Part shown: in pieces, positions 36,001-49,727 of the stretch
How positions within the stretch are numbered: the stretch's first letter is position 1
Layout: each line of letters starts with the position of its first letter
NCBI GenBank assembly: GCA_020746105.1
Contig: CM036618.1
Location: forward strand, 115,141,308 to 115,205,307
DNA length: 64,000 nucleotides
DNA from: Trogon surrucura
Lineage: Eukaryota; Chordata; Aves; Trogoniformes; Trogonidae
Reading direction: 5' to 3'
Notes under the pieces: generated by a model
Database searches by the model: none
Seen by the model: the letters and a program-made list of their open reading frames with translations, nothing else
Told to the model about the DNA's origin: nothing
Program-made: the position numbers and the translations under genes

Positions 36001-38914
36001 AAGCACAGACAGAAAATTTTCGATGTTGTAAGTGTGTTACAAGACTTTATAGCTGAATTAGTTTCTGCTGCTGTGGCTGCCAAAACCAGGTGCATGTGGA
36101 GTCGAACCCTGCTGAAAGTAGGTCAGCAGAGAATGGATATAGGATTGTGTGAGCAATTGCTTTTTCAGTTGAGCAACCAAATAAGAGAGAAGGAAGTAGT
36201 TCAGAAGACAGCAAAAATAAATGTTATTCTTCTCATTTTGGTGAGAGGAAAAAAATAAAACACACAAACCCCCACACTTGAATCAAACAAAGCATGTTTT
36301 TCAACCTGAAATGGTACTTGTAACAAGAAAAGAAAACAAATGGTTTGCTGTTTAAATATTTTCTGCTATCCTGAAACCCCGTGGTAAAGGTTGTCCTCTA
36401 AAAAGTTCCAATTTCCAACTCCAAAACTCCAGCCTCTGTTCAGCATCCCATTCTGCCTAACATGATTTGAATCTGCATCTCTCAGCTGATCTACACATCT
36501 TATCTGCAAACACGTATATTTGATTTAACTTACCTTGCTGTGTTTCTCACCTTCTTGTTTTCTCTTTGGTCTCTGTTTCTTAATTTATGTTTTTCTTTCA
36601 GCATTTCTTGTACCTATTTTTCATTTTTGACAAAAATTTGTTATAACTTTGAGAGCATACCGTCGACAGGGCTGAAGCTGTACATATATCTGTTGTAGGT
36701 TCAGATAGTCCATGAGGAGCATGCCGTCTGTGAACATTAAACTTACTTCTCTTGGCACTTGTCTTATTTCTAAACACACTACTGATATTTCTGCTATGGA
36801 CATAAATGCTTACTTGCCAAATGACTTTTCTAGTCAATTAGTTTTATATGCTAGAGCTCTGGGATTTTAGTAGATATTTACACCATACTGTTGCAAAAAA
36901 TAACAGACTGAGAAATCACAGAACATACCAGTTATAGTTAGAAAATAGCACTGAAATGCTGCAATAATTAGATTTTCTGCAATAATTAGATTTTCTGCAA
37001 TAATTAAATTTTCTTTCCCTCATGTATTTAAAATTACTGTTCTGAAAATGAGGAAATGTCTTACTGTTTGACTGAATTCGTGTTTACTGAGTGTTCCAAG
37101 AAACAGAAAACTTTCAGCATGCTTCTGTGCAGCACATGGACTCTAATATCACGTGGCAGCAGACTCTGCTTTGCTGGCTTATTGCAGTATTTAATTATTC
37201 CACAGTGTAGATGTTAAGATATTTTTCATATTTAGAGTTGCAACATTGAGGCTTCCACACTAAGCTATTGTGAGCAGCCTTTTAGCAGTCTTTCTTTCTC
37301 TCTGTGCTTCATGCGTACAAAAGGAGAGAGGGAATATGGAAATACATCCCCGTTATGTAAGTTTGAAACTGAGCATCTGACTCAGCAGAAGGATTTCACT
37401 GTTATGTTTCTTGTCAGACCCGATTCTTTTATAAAAAAGAGAAAGATGAAAGGTGCAAATACTGCCTAAAGTAGTTCTTTTCATACAATTTTTATTACCT
37501 GGGATAAATAGAAATCATGGTTTCAGTACACTACCCTCCAATAAGAAAAGCAATTAATGTTATTTGCTTACAATGGTGCAGTCAAGCACAACCATGTGAT
37601 TACATAAGGAGCAGAACAATGACAAGGAGAAAAATCCCCAAACCCAACAGAAATTTAAACCACCTAATTATGTAAATAGCTTGGATGTATGTGTTGTTAC
37701 CAGTACAATTTTCTCTCCTTTTGCTTTCCTGCCTTGTGTTTCTTACAGCCTTTACTGTAATTTATATTACATTAAGCTATTAGCTCATTGTAGCAAGAAG
37801 TGTTTCTTACCATGCTAACACATTGCACTTTCAGTGCTAACATCGGTGTATTTAGATACCATGGGAACACAAGTAACAGCTAGACTAAAAATGGGAACAG
37901 GTCTTAGTACCTTTGGCCATAAGGGAAAAATAATTAGCATGAGTTGATCCAGTAATGACATTCATAATGAGATGTTAACACGAAGGTAACACTTAATTGT
38001 CTGAATACACCTTTCAAATGTGAGATGAAATTAGTCCTTTAGCTATCACACATTACTGTGCTGAGTGTGGCAGGGGTGGTATTACGCTAGGACCTGATCT
38101 ACCCTTTTTGGTTGAGTCAACCAGAGGTGACATAAAAATGGGTTAGACCAAAGGTACGAAAGCATCCTATACTGGAGAGCTGCCAGCAGCGAGTGCATGT
38201 AGCAACACATAAGAAATTGAATGCATGCAGTAAGCATTCCCGGGTGTTTAGCTTAAATAAGTAAGTTTTAAACAGAATGAATCACTTATAGTGTAGTGTG
38301 ATATAGTATGCTGTTTGCTTAGCTTGACTTACTTGAATAGCTAGATTTGCTGAAGCCTTAGGCTACAGGCTGTAAACTCTCGTCTAAATTTACTTAACCT
38401 GTACAAAACTTGTGTCTATTCAAGCAAGACAAGGCCTCCAGAGCCAGCACAAACCAGAAGATAAGGAGGGTACAAGCATCGATGGCAGCTGCAACTGGAC
38501 AAGCTAATGGCCTGCCTGGAGACAGTGAAGGAGTTCAATAAGGAGTCAGAAAGTGTCGTAGGATCTCAATCTAGAATCACCACTGGACCAAAGAGTGCAT
38601 GAAAGGTGCATGAAAATCACATGAATGTGGATGTGTAGTCTCTAAGGGCATAAATGCCCAGGGACTTCTTTGTGCAGCATCCCTCTCCAGAGGCAGCCAG
38701 CTTGAGCTGGCCCTGCCGCTATACCATTCTATTAAATTATTTATTTTTATGAGATTCAATGTCTGAGACTCTGCTTTGGGAAACCCAGGGTTCAGACTGT
38801 GGAGCAACTAACACAGGACACCCAGATCAGACTGTGCTTCTTTAACACCAGGTATACTTTCCAGTTTCCAGCTGTCAGCAGCTTAATGATCTTCTGCTTC
38901 CATATCTTGCTGTT
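36001..38914. other. Intergenic DNA between HNRNPLL and GALM
   Basis: No gene is recognised. It contains an 18-bp tandem triplet (36960-37013). Near 38570-38790 a block with a CATAAATG word, ATTAAA and an ATGTCTGAGACTCTG stretch resembles the end of an avian LTR, but target duplications could not be found. Confidence 0.6.
36960..37013. repeat. 18-bp tandem repeat, three copies, TAATTA in each
   Basis: TGCAATAATTAGATTTTC is repeated at 36960-36977, 36978-36995 and 36996-37013; the last copy has one substitution (TAATTAAA). Each unit carries a TAATTA homeodomain core, so three sites are phased at 18 bp. Confidence 0.95.
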
Positions 38915-39096
38915 TCATAGAATCATAGAATGGCCTAGGCTGGAAGAGACCTTAGAGATCATTTAATCCAACCTCCCTGTCACGGGCAGGGACACCTCTC
39001 AACTAGATCATGCAACACATGAGGACCGAATGGGAATTGAACCCGCAACCTTTTGGTGTTTCAGCATCATGCTCAACCAAGTGAGCTAAGTTTAAT
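38915..39096 (-). mobile_element. tRNA-Ile-derived SINE with CR1 tail (TguSINE1-like), copy 1
   Basis: On the minus strand the head reads TTAGCTCACTTGGTTGAGCA (A box) and GGGTTCAATTCCC (B box), a decayed tRNA-Ile. A GTGTTGCATGATCTAGTTGA body follows, then the CR1-type end (GGTTGGATTAAATGATCTC) and a TTCTATGATTCTATGA tail. Such SINEs rely on CR1 enzymes to move. I know this architecture from passerine genomes. Confidence 0.88.
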
Positions 39097-42000
39097 AGCC
39101 TTAAGCTGTCCCTTGCCTAGTCTTTTTTTTCCCCCTTCTATACTTTTTGCTTCCATAAAGGTTCTTATATAGTGATCAATTCTTCGATGTCACTACGTCT
39201 CACCCCGAGGTTGCATGTTTTCACATGCGTGTTTGATGGAAGCTGATGCCAGGGACCTCCCTGGAGCTTGAAGAGAATCCTAAGTAGACATGCAGCTTAT
39301 AGGGAAAATGTCAGCACATTTCTTAACACATCGACATTAGGGCTGTTAGTCATGGTTCTCCCCCTCTGGCATGTTGTGTCAAGCCTCAGTCAAGGGCTCA
39401 AACCACGAAAATGCCATTTTGAAGGAAAAGTAGTTTCCCCACAGGGCTAGATCAGTATAAATAGAGAGCTCTGCACATCTGCTCTGCTGCAGTATGATGC
39501 AGGCAGCGTTCTACAGTGGGATGCTGGCAGGATAGGATGGGAGGAGAGTGGTCATGCTCCTTGAGCCCTAGGTGCCTCAGTGGCTCATGTAAGTGTACGT
39601 TCATGGAAGGAGAAGCTCTGCCGCTGCAGGGTTTTATTCTGCAGTTCTTGCTCAGCCAAAACAGCTGCTGTAACCATGGATGGGGTCTTGACTTGGAGGG
39701 GAGGGTGACAGCTCTTGGGAAGCTTGGAGTTGCTGGAGTTTGCATGTTTGAGGCTTAGGGCCTCCCTTCCAACAGCACTGATTAGTGTGGCTTTCCCACA
39801 TCAGTCATTTTGACTTGCCCCCTTTTACCAGAAATTCGGGAGCCCACTGACAGTCGTTGAAACCACAAAGTTCCATTTAGCACGTAGTATGCAGGTTGAA
39901 TGTAATGTCTGGTGTGTAGCAATGTGAAGATTACGCTGATGTGCCTTACCTACAGCTGAGGCACGGATGTGCAGGTTTTGTGTTCCTTTTTTGAACTTAA
40001 TCTCGACAGTTTAAGAAATTAGTGCTCTGACCACCCTCCTGTTGGAAGTTACCACTACCTCAGCTGCAGAGGGATGCTGAAAACACCAACATACATGAAA
40101 AAAAATGAACTGGATTTTTTTTTCTCAGTTCTTATTTTTTATTATGTTGATCTGAATTTATCCACACTCTCCTCTAGGCTGGACAGCACCTACAGCTCCT
40201 TGCTACTTGCGACTCTTCTCAGTCCACCATTAGTTTATTGATCCCTGCGTTTGTGTACTCACTACAAGACTTCTGAAGCTAAAACTGAGAAATATTAAGC
40301 ACGCAATACAAAAAGTCAAAAGAAACTATGACTGGTCAGCATGTTTGACACTGGCTTGAATACATAAATTGGGATGTGCTTGGGTCCATAAACAGCTGTG
40401 GTCGAGGTCAGATCCACTGACCACCAAGGACTTAAAATCATTGCCTTACATAGCAGAATCGCCAAGCCTTGCACTATTATCAGCACTTTCAAAAGGATCA
40501 CAAATATTATGATATTTATTGTTTCTTAAAGCATCAGACTCCCGAGTAACTTCAAGTTTAGTTTTTTAAGTAAACTTAGGGAAGTTTACCTCTGTCTAGT
40601 CAGTACTTCTGAAAAAAAGACTTTAATTCCTCTGACTGCAACTGAAAAACGTGATTATTAAATCCTCCCATGCCAGGGGCAACCGAAATGTAATCAGTTT
40701 TAAGTACGTGATTCATAAAAGCTCACAAGCAAATCTCCGGTTTTCTTTGGGATGTTTGGTCACAAAGTTTTCAACTATTTATTACCACTGCTCTTCTATA
40801 TATAGAATCAGGGCGCACATACAGAGTTTAAAAGTGATGACACTACTTTCTTGTCAGACCAATCTAAGACTAGGCAAGTCACTCAAGCCAGTTGCTTACA
40901 ATCGCTCACTGTTTTTTCCTCATTTTCTTACAACTGAGCTGGCCGCCTCAGAATTAATTTTCAGAACTGAGTGCAAAATAAAATTGCATTATCTGTGGAA
41001 TCAGGCCTTAAGCATTTCAAATGGTCCCTTGAAAAGTATTAATCATAAACGTGGCCATAAACTGTCTACATATCAGTTCTCTACATCTGCAAGCAGACTA
41101 CAGCACCTGCTCACCTCACATAGCAGTGACGCACTTCCCTGCGATAGCGAAAAATACTCAAGAAGAAAACAAGTCATTCTTTTACCAGTGGAAGAGCTGA
41201 GGAGTGTGCTCTGAGCATGGCCTGGACTCCCTGTGTGAGTGGGAGGAAAGCAAAGACTGAGCACTTGCTACCTGGGCACAGCCTGTCCAGTGCACAAAAT
41301 GAGGCTGAGGCCCCATTGGCAAAATAATCAATGGCCACAAAATTAGTCCTTATCACAACAAGTTAGGCATGAGGGAACAAAATCAGCCTGTGTTTGCAGC
41401 TTTCATCGTGGTATTTTCCATTATGTATGTTTTTGACTTTGCATGCTTAAGTCTTTTTCTTTGTAATCTACAGCACGTGTGTTTTTCCCTCTATTAAAAG
41501 GACAAAAAGCAAACCTGACAGGTTGTCCTGTGGTATTTTTCAGACTTAGTACAGCGGAGGTAAACCAGCAGGCCAGAGTCACTACACTTGTTTTCACTAG
41601 TGCAGCCACAGCAGAGATAAAAGTCCCAGTGTCACAATTCATACCCAGGTGTGGGGCCCCGGGAGGGTATGTATGGTTGTGGCACACCCAGAGGGGTGCT
41701 TGGTTTTTTGCCTTTATCATTTGTTTGGTTACCAGCATTCTTTCTTACATGGACAGTGTAACATATGTGTCTAGTCAGTACTTCCTTTCTGTGGTTCAGA
41801 TCACTTTTCTCTGCATAAATACTAGACAGCATTTGTTCTTCCACAAATTGTAATGGCTCTTTCACATCCCCATCCAGGCCTGGTTTTGCTTCTTCTGGGC
41901 TGTAGCATAAAAAACCCTGCAGTTCTGAAATGTCTTCCTTTTACTTGCAGGTTGCTGATCTGTCAGCAAGTCTGGAAGAGGTGGACAACTCCAGTGCCAT

Positions 42001-45000
42001 GTAGATGTGCCCCACAGAGATGCTTTGCAACTCAAAGCAGCTGTTCTGCGCCCTGTCTTGCCAGGGGGTTCTGGTGTAGGTGAAACAAGTAGCAGAACCA
42101 TAGCTGCCTTGCTGCCCTAGAAAACCTTTTTTTTTTGCTCCTAAGCATTGCATCCCCCAAGAATGAGTGGGTCATAATTCTGAATTTATATTAGGCAAGA
42201 GTTCCTAAAAATGAGCAGTGATCAATTTGCAAAATAGGGGTTGTTCCCCAAAACCGCCATTTGGTAAGTATCTGTGAAGAAGAGCCACCAGGAAGTATAT
42301 GCATTTCTAAAATAGAATTTTAATTGACGTTCTGTGGTTTGTGTCTTGCTCTTTGGTGGTGAAAATTTAACTGGAGCATAAGGCTCAGTGTCTAAGTGAG
42401 AAAATGTCTGAGACCCAGGTGCTTTCCCACAAGTTACTGTATTTTTTTTCTAATCTTGACCTCCTGTGTATCTTTCTATCCAGGATAAAGCAGTGCCACT
42501 GGACTGCTTTGCTTGCTGTAAGAGGAATGCAAACTGGTGATAGATTTTGAACTGACTGGTGAGCAAGAATGTCTACAGAGTGAGACTGGGTGCAGTGCAG
42601 AGGTGACCCCACCCTTACGCTGGCTGGAAGTGGTACCTCTCCAGAGCACAAAACAGTGTCTTATAGATACCTCTGTTAGGGCTCGCAGGGTGGTTTAATC
42701 TACGCTGTACAGCACAAACACTTTGTAAGCTCAAAGCAGTTCTGCTTGCTAATGTCCTTGAGCTGCATGTGGTATACAAGGATTAGTTTTATTGATTTCA
42801 AATAGTGTTCTGCTGGCTAAAGCCAAATAAAACATTTTGTACCATTTCACCTAGTTAGCTGCAATAACCTTGACATAAATCTGTGATTTTCCTATAGCAT
42901 AACCTTTCCCACCTTGCAGGACTCTCCATCCAGGGAAACTACCGCAAGGCTTATGACTGCAGCAGAGAGAGTGAGTTCCGAAAGTACTTGTTGATTTCGC
43001 AAGGAGGAAAAAGAAAAAGAATGCACTGCCACTTTCATTTTGCCCTGGCAGCACCTAAACGTGTGTCAGTTAAATGGCTGCTGTTGGCAGCCCAAGAAAA
43101 CAAAATTGTGGCAGGGTGGAGGAATCGGGCTCAGTGAATACATGGCAGGTATCAGTATGCAGTCAGCTTTCTCTCATGCAGTTGCAATACAATTCACAAC
43201 TTGAGATACTCCACAACTACTCCTTCGGCTGGCTCACTCTCCCTGCCTGAGGAAAAGCTGTTTATACAAATATGGCCTATGGAGCATTGTTGCTTACTCT
43301 TTAAGAGCTCCAGTGATTTGGCTAGAAGTTGTACTTGATGAAGCATGTGCTTAGGATGACCTCAGTACACTTTCTCCGGTGACACACTTCATCTTTTCAC
43401 CGTTTGCATCACAGGAATATTTATGCACTGTCCATCTGAGCCACACATTTAGATTGGCTACCTACCACACATTGATGTAAGATAAGTAATTTTAATATGT
43501 GTGAGCAAACTTGTGATGTTTTTTTTTTTAATCTTATGATGTCTGTGCTTAAAGAAGAGTTGCTGCTGAGAAGAAATCATAATTTTGCCAGCAAGAAAAC
43601 TTATCTACTATAAACTAGTTTTCCAGTAGAGGAAGTTTTTTCCAGCCTTCTCCAAGTTTTTAATTTAGCTGCAGCTTTTAGTAGTTTTGCTTTTAATATA
43701 AAAAAACTTCCTAAAGTGCATATTCATTAGCAGCTCATTACTAATGTCAAATATCAAATAATTAACAACAAAATTTACAACCAAGTTAAGACAAAGAAAA
43801 ATCCAGCAGTCCAGAAATACTCTTAGTAATCACTCTTTAGATCAGTACTTCCCACCCTAGAAATCACAAGTTATGAATTAGCCTTGTCCTGCTCCTTGAA
43901 TTAATTTATTCACCTGTGATAACTTGAGACTGTATCTCATATTTGGATCATGTTTTAATTATGATTTGAAGTCCCTATGAAGGCTGCAGATTTCCTGTTT
44001 AAGGAAAGCCAATATTTTCCCACACCTGGCTCCATTTTGGGTGGAGAAACAAATTTCGTTACTCTGCTAAAACTTTGAGTGTTGGGCACAATGAATACAG
44101 GTGGTATGTTTCAAAGACGGGCAATAATCTACAGAATCAAATAATACATTGGATTGTGAAATTTTAACTTCATATGTATTTTGATTTACTTTTTTATTTC
44201 TTAAAGTTTCTTGCCAGAGAAATATTTTTCCACCTCGTGTGTTTGCATCTTAGAGATTGTTTCTACTGGAGTCCTTCAGTGACAATTTTAAGATTTTGGT
44301 ACACCACAGTCTGCCAGGGCTAAACAATGCAGACAGATTTTCTGATACAATAGCAGAAACTTAGCCCAAGAGCTTTATAAAAAGGCCATAGAAAATCCTC
44401 ATATAAAAAAACCTGAAACTACACAACGGACACTGAATGTTCCCATAGCTGAAGCCTGCACAATCGTACTGTTGTAAATTAAAAGTTTGGCTTTCTAATC
44501 ACAAATAAAATAAATACAGGGGGAAAAAAAGAAAATAAAGAGCCATTAGTCCTTGCCATGAAGCATTTCCAGAATAATTTTTTCCAGGGGTTTCCCTGAT
44601 GAAGTCTTACTGTGGGATTTCTGTGATCTTTAGGCATTAGCTACATCCACACTGTGAGGGGGAGAGAGCCTGGGAAAACCAAAACTGCATTCTCTTGACT
44701 TCCAACCAGCCTGGTGTCAGCTAGGGGCTGGGGGGACAGAGCCCCCCATGCCCAGTATGCACCAGCTCCACTGCCTCCATGGGGCTCTGGGGCCTACGTA
44801 CAAGCACAAGGGCCACGGCTTAGTCGTCAGAGAAGTCCTGGACTGCCCTTCACTCTGAGGTCATCATCACCCTTGGCTTTCCAGGGTTATCCCTCTATAA
44901 AAAAGTCTCCTGGCTTTAGTTGTACCGCTCTCATTAGAGGCCTCATACAGAAACATGCAGGGTCATGCCAAAAGACCCTTTATTCAGCATTGCCTGAGAA

Positions 45001-47235
45001 GAAGGACTCTCATGTAACTCCCTGCTAGGCTGCTTTAATGTTGGTAAAACATTACACTCCAGCAGCGAAACTCTGTGGGCACAAAACCTGTGTGTGTGTT
45101 GTGCCTAAACTGAGATGGGATCTGCACATCTACGTGTGTGAAGTAAGTTCTTACCGTCTGCTACCCGCAAGCTGAGCACACATCCCCCCCACATTCGAAG
45201 GCCCAGTTTTGTCCTGCGGTTTCCCGAGCACCCTGCCTCCCTGTGTCTTTGTACGTTGCTGTTACTCAAACAGGAACTGTTTGTGTTTGAAGCCTTTAGC
45301 AGATGATGCAGATCTTTTATCTCCCTTTGGCATCCCTCAGCCAGTTGTTGATGCAGGCACATACAGATCTCATAGGAACATTTTTAGAACAGCACTTTGA
45401 GGCAAAACGCTTCTCCTACTTGTTTTCTCTCTGTTTTCATCGTAGCTCCTCCTGCCCCCTTCTCTCAGTCCTTTTGTATATCCTCCTCCTTTTTGATAGC
45501 CTCTCTCTGCAAAACCAAACTGGTACTTGTTGCTGGGACTCTACGAAAGTCAACCCCTCTGAGTCATGAATCGGAGCTGCAGTGGCCTTGCAGCTGCTTT
45601 TTGGTACCAGAGGGTAATAGGTCTGATCATTTCTCACGTCACTTGCCATTGCCTTTCCTCTGCTTCCACGGCAGATACCAGAAGTGCAATTCTGTGCCTG
45701 CAAGCTGCACAAAAAACTGGTTTGTCAGGCCAGGAGCCCAGAATGATTCACAGATGTTCCCATTCGATGTCTCCTTCAAGACCACGTAGAGCCGTGAGCA
45801 CAGGGCTTGTCCTACCGCTGGGAAATGCTTACACAAAGTGATTTGTCGACAGAAAGTCGCACAGCCTGTAAGTCTGCAATTTAAAATGTCACTCAGAAAT
45901 GTTCCATGCCTGCAGGTGGAGGGGGGAGCTGGCATCTGCCAGGCTGTGGGATTGCTGTGAAAGGCTGTTTTGTCCACAATGGGACCCATTACCCTCTCCA
46001 GAGCTGCAGGCCCATACAGCAGTTACTCCATCAGTGAAAAAAATGCTGAATGAGGCTGAGCTGTCCTCCTTGTCTTGTTCCTGCTTGACTCGCTTAAGTG
46101 CTTCTGAAATTCCTGTGAGCCTCCTACCTATTGCTTTGTAGGGCCCTCAGAACTGAAAATCAGTCTTAGCATGACCCTTAGTCCCTTTCCTACTAGTTTG
46201 CAGTAAAAGAAATGGAAACCAAATACAAATCTTTACCCCCATCAGAAACCTCACCCACAAGGCTGTCCTACCACTTCACGTTGCTGCTTTTATTTTTGAA
46301 CCTTTGGACCTGTGACACATCGTCTAAAATGGTGAAATTCAAAATTAGCTGCATGAGCATAGAAAGGAAAGTCTGTCTCTCAATGTACGTTGGAGTCCCC
46401 AGCCCCCTCCAAAACAAAATGGAAGTGTCTCTGGTTAAAGGCAGCCAACACAACAGCAAGCTGCGGGAGCTCTAAGCTATTATTTTAGCTCCCAAGGAAA
46501 GTAATTACTATAGCAACCAACACATCCGAATGGCTCGTTGACTGCTATTGAGACACAAACAACTTGCACACAAAGGCATATCTGAAACACACTGTGTAAA
46601 GCACTCTCGGGTAGGTGTGTTTTTTGAAGAGCTTTATAAAATGTGTGTAACTGAGTCCTGACAAATGACTGCCAGAATAACAGCAAGCAATTATACTGTG
46701 CCATGATCTTAAAACAACCTAATCAATGGCTGTGTGTATTTGCCCCTGAAGAGATGAAGCAAAAAAAATGCAGGCTCCATTTTAAGCCTGTGTGCTGTGA
46801 AGTACCCAGCAGAGCTGGAGATATATTCAATAAACAGACAATAAAATAGTGGGGGAAATGCCTTCCCTTTTGTCCTGTGTACTGATGCAAACTCCCTGCA
46901 GGCTTTAGTGCCACCTCATCCCCTCAGGCTTACACAAAGTTTGCTGGAAAAAAGAGAATTTAATTACAACCTTGTAATGCTGGAGGATGTACAAGTGACG
47001 TCTGTTCTTTTCTGTGTCTGTGCAGCAACCAGCCCAAACAGGCCATGTCTCCAGCTGGAGTGCTGGATACATTACTGTTGCTATCAGTGAATAATAAGGA
47101 AGTTTTTTAGGCAACAGCAAACTGTAACCACTTGCCATTGCTTAAGTACTACAGCATTTGGAGTGTCTCTGTCATCCTCAAATCAAATGCCACTGGTGTA
47201 GTAACAGTTGGATCATTCCTGGGCTCTGCGTGCAA
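39097..47235. other. Intergenic DNA, no gene recognised
   Basis: About 8 kb between SINE copy 1 and the next CR1. Open frames up to 187 codons (40651-41214) have no recognisable domain, and a frame of that length is expected about once by chance in a window this size. No RNA gene or interspersed repeat was recognised. The AT-rich stretch 43230-44250 is notable only for even, repeat-free composition. Confidence 0.55.
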
Positions 47236-48465
47236 ATCACAGAATCACAGAACGTTAGGGGTTGGAAGGGACCTCAAAGGATCATCTAGTCCAGCCCCCC
47301 CTGCCAGAGCAGAATCACCTAGAGTAGGTCACACAGGAACACGTCCAGGCGGGTTTTGAATGTCTCCAGAGAAGGAGACTCCACAACCTCCCTGGGCAGC
47401 CTGTTCCAGCCTGTCACCCTCACAGTGAAAAAGTTTTTTTCTAATACTTTTGTGGAACCTCCTATGTTCCAGCTTCCACCCATTGCCCCTTGTCCTGTCA
47501 TTGGTCATCACTGAGAAGAGCCTGGCTCCGTCCTCCTGACACTCCCCCTTGACATATTTATAAACATTAATGAGGTCACCCCTCAGCCTCCTCTTCTCCA
47601 AGCTAAAGAGACCCAGCTCCTTCAGCTTTTCCTCATAAGGGAGATGTTCCACTTCCTTAATCATCTTTGTGGCTCTACTCTGGACTCTCTCAAGCAGCTC
47701 CCTGTCTCTCTTGAGCTGAGGGGCCCGGAACTGGACACAATATTCCAGATGTGGCCTCACCAGGGCAGAGTAAAGGGAGAAGAACCTCTCTCGACCTACT
47801 TGCTACTCCCTTTCTAATACACCCCAGGATGCCATTGGCCTTCTTGGCCACAAGGGCACATTGCTGGCTCATGGCATCCTGCTGTCCTCCAGGACCCCCA
47901 GGTCCCTTTCTCCTACGCTGGTCTCCAGCAGGTCAGTCCCCAACCTATACTGGCACATGGGGTTATTCTTTCCCAAGTGCAAAATTCTACCCTTGCCCTT
48001 GTTGAACTTCTAAGATTTCTCCCCACCCAGCCCTCCAGCCTGTCCAGGTCTCTCAGAATGGCAGCACAGCCTTCTGGTGTGTCAACCACTCCTCTGAGTT
48101 TTGTGTCGTCAGCAAACTTGCTGACAACACTCTCTAATCCCTCATCCAGGTCATTGGCGAATATGTTGAACAGCACTGGCCCCAGCACTGACCCCTGCGG
48201 GACTCCACTAGACACAGGCCTCCAACTAGACTCTGCCCTATTGACCACAACTCTCTGACTTCTTCCCTTCAACCAATTAGCGACCCACCTCACTACTTGG
48301 TCATCCAGACCACACTTCCTCAGTTTACCTATGAAGATGCTGTGGGAGATGGTGTCAAATGCTTTACTGAGATCCAGATAGACCACATCCACTGCACGGC
48401 CACCATCCATCCACCTGGTTATGTCTTCATAAAAGGCTATCAGGTTGGTCAAACATGACTTCCCA
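47236..48465 (-). mobile_element. CR1 LINE, ~1.2 kb, relatively young, with reverse-transcriptase core
   Basis: Antisense to the plus strand, with 3' tail ATCACAGAATCACAGAA at 47236. The minus frame 48452-47913 keeps the ORF2 reverse-transcriptase blocks in order: [30 protein letters not shown] and the catalytic FADDTKL. A further frame, 47760-47329, keeps the CR1 C-terminal block ([25 protein letters not shown], then the VFSGD-type end). At least two frameshifts separate the pieces and the 5' end is missing, so the copy is dead. Confidence 0.95.
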
Positions 48466-49727
48466 CTTCATGATGCTGCAACAAATAGCTTAGGTTCCCC
48501 AAAACAAAAGATCTGGTCCAAGCAACGTGGCCCAGGAGTACTGTCCAAGGATTCCCCACAGGGCAGATACAGGTATGTCGCCTATCTCAGGGATGGTGAG
48601 TGGCATTAACATCACATTCCTATCTTATTACACAAGGAAGCTCTGCTGAAAATGGGGATTATGGATCTGGGTAACTGAACAAAGTTGTATCCAGTAAGTG
48701 AACACAACACATCACAAACCTGAATTACCTCTTAAGACTTTTTTTCATCAATTGAGTCCTAAAGTCTTGCTCTGGGTCCAGAATAAACTGAAAATCCTAG
48801 CTGGGTTTAATAAGGAAGTATAGTGATGTGATGTATTATAGAAGTGCCTTAGGACCGATCAAAAAGGATCTTGTGACAGGTACTGCACGACAGAGAGTTT
48901 TGTTTGTCTCTAGCCTTTTAAGCAAAGTCATTTAATTATGGATTAAACAAAAACATCTGAAAAAAGCATAAAAATAAAATGCCTATAAGAAAACAGCACA
49001 AAAATGTAAAATCTGATGTCTTGCTTCTGCCTTGCAAAACGGTAGCCGCCCTGCAGGCACCTGGGATTTCCAAGCTGCTGATCCTAGGGCAATAAATTCT
49101 CCTCTGTGATCTTTCTCCTAAAATATTTATTTTCTGACAGGAGTTGACAGTGCATTACAGGGTTTCCCTCTCAAAAAAGAAACAAACAATACCTCAAACT
49201 TCTTTTTCACAATGAGGTTTTTTATTAGCATTTTTGCGGGAGAAAGACAGGACCATTCACTCATAGGCTGACTTTCCAGTTCACCTTTGCCACTAAACTT
49301 TGCCTGGTTTAGAGCAGCTGTGGCCAGGCTTCTGGGCAGCAGGTAATCTGCCTTCATTCCAGCCTCTGCTACACCTGCAGGGCGACTGGCTGTGATAGCG
49401 CAGGTGAATCCTTGTTCCTCACAAACATTTTAGGGTTTGGGTTGCAAAAGGCTGTTGTAGTACCTTTTTAGTGAGAGCGAGGGTAGACATGGAGAAGAGA
49501 GCTAGTGCACTGCCCAGCTACTTGTGCTGAGCTGCAAGGCAGAGAAGTGAAACTAAAGTCTCGGAGATGCGCAGCTTTTCTGAACGCTACCAAGATGTGG
49601 AAGGGTCCTGCTGCCGATGTCAGGCATGTTCAGGCCTGGCACTGCAGTTTTCTGCTTGGAAGAAAGAAGAGAAAACTGCAAGGAGCTTTCATTTGACCCT
49701 CACTGTAAGCAAAACTCTGTGCCACAG
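48466..49727. other. Intergenic DNA
   Basis: A single-copy-looking stretch between the CR1 at 47236 and the solo LTR. No gene, RNA or repeat is recognised. Confidence 0.55.

Noticed and set aside
38930-39096. tRNA gene suggested by A- and B-box sequences here and at 55030-55110
   Set aside because: The acceptor stems do not pair, the sequence runs straight into a CR1-type tail, and both loci share the same composite body, so these are SINEs, not tRNA genes.
40651-41214. 187-codon plus-strand open frame between the genes
   Set aside because: It has no recognisable domain, no splice or promoter context, and a length expected roughly once by chance over six frames of 64 kb.
41479-41853. 124-codon frame with a hydrophobic C-terminal half, considered as a small membrane protein
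   Set aside because: There is no family match or supporting signals, and hydrophobic runs are common in T-rich chance frames.
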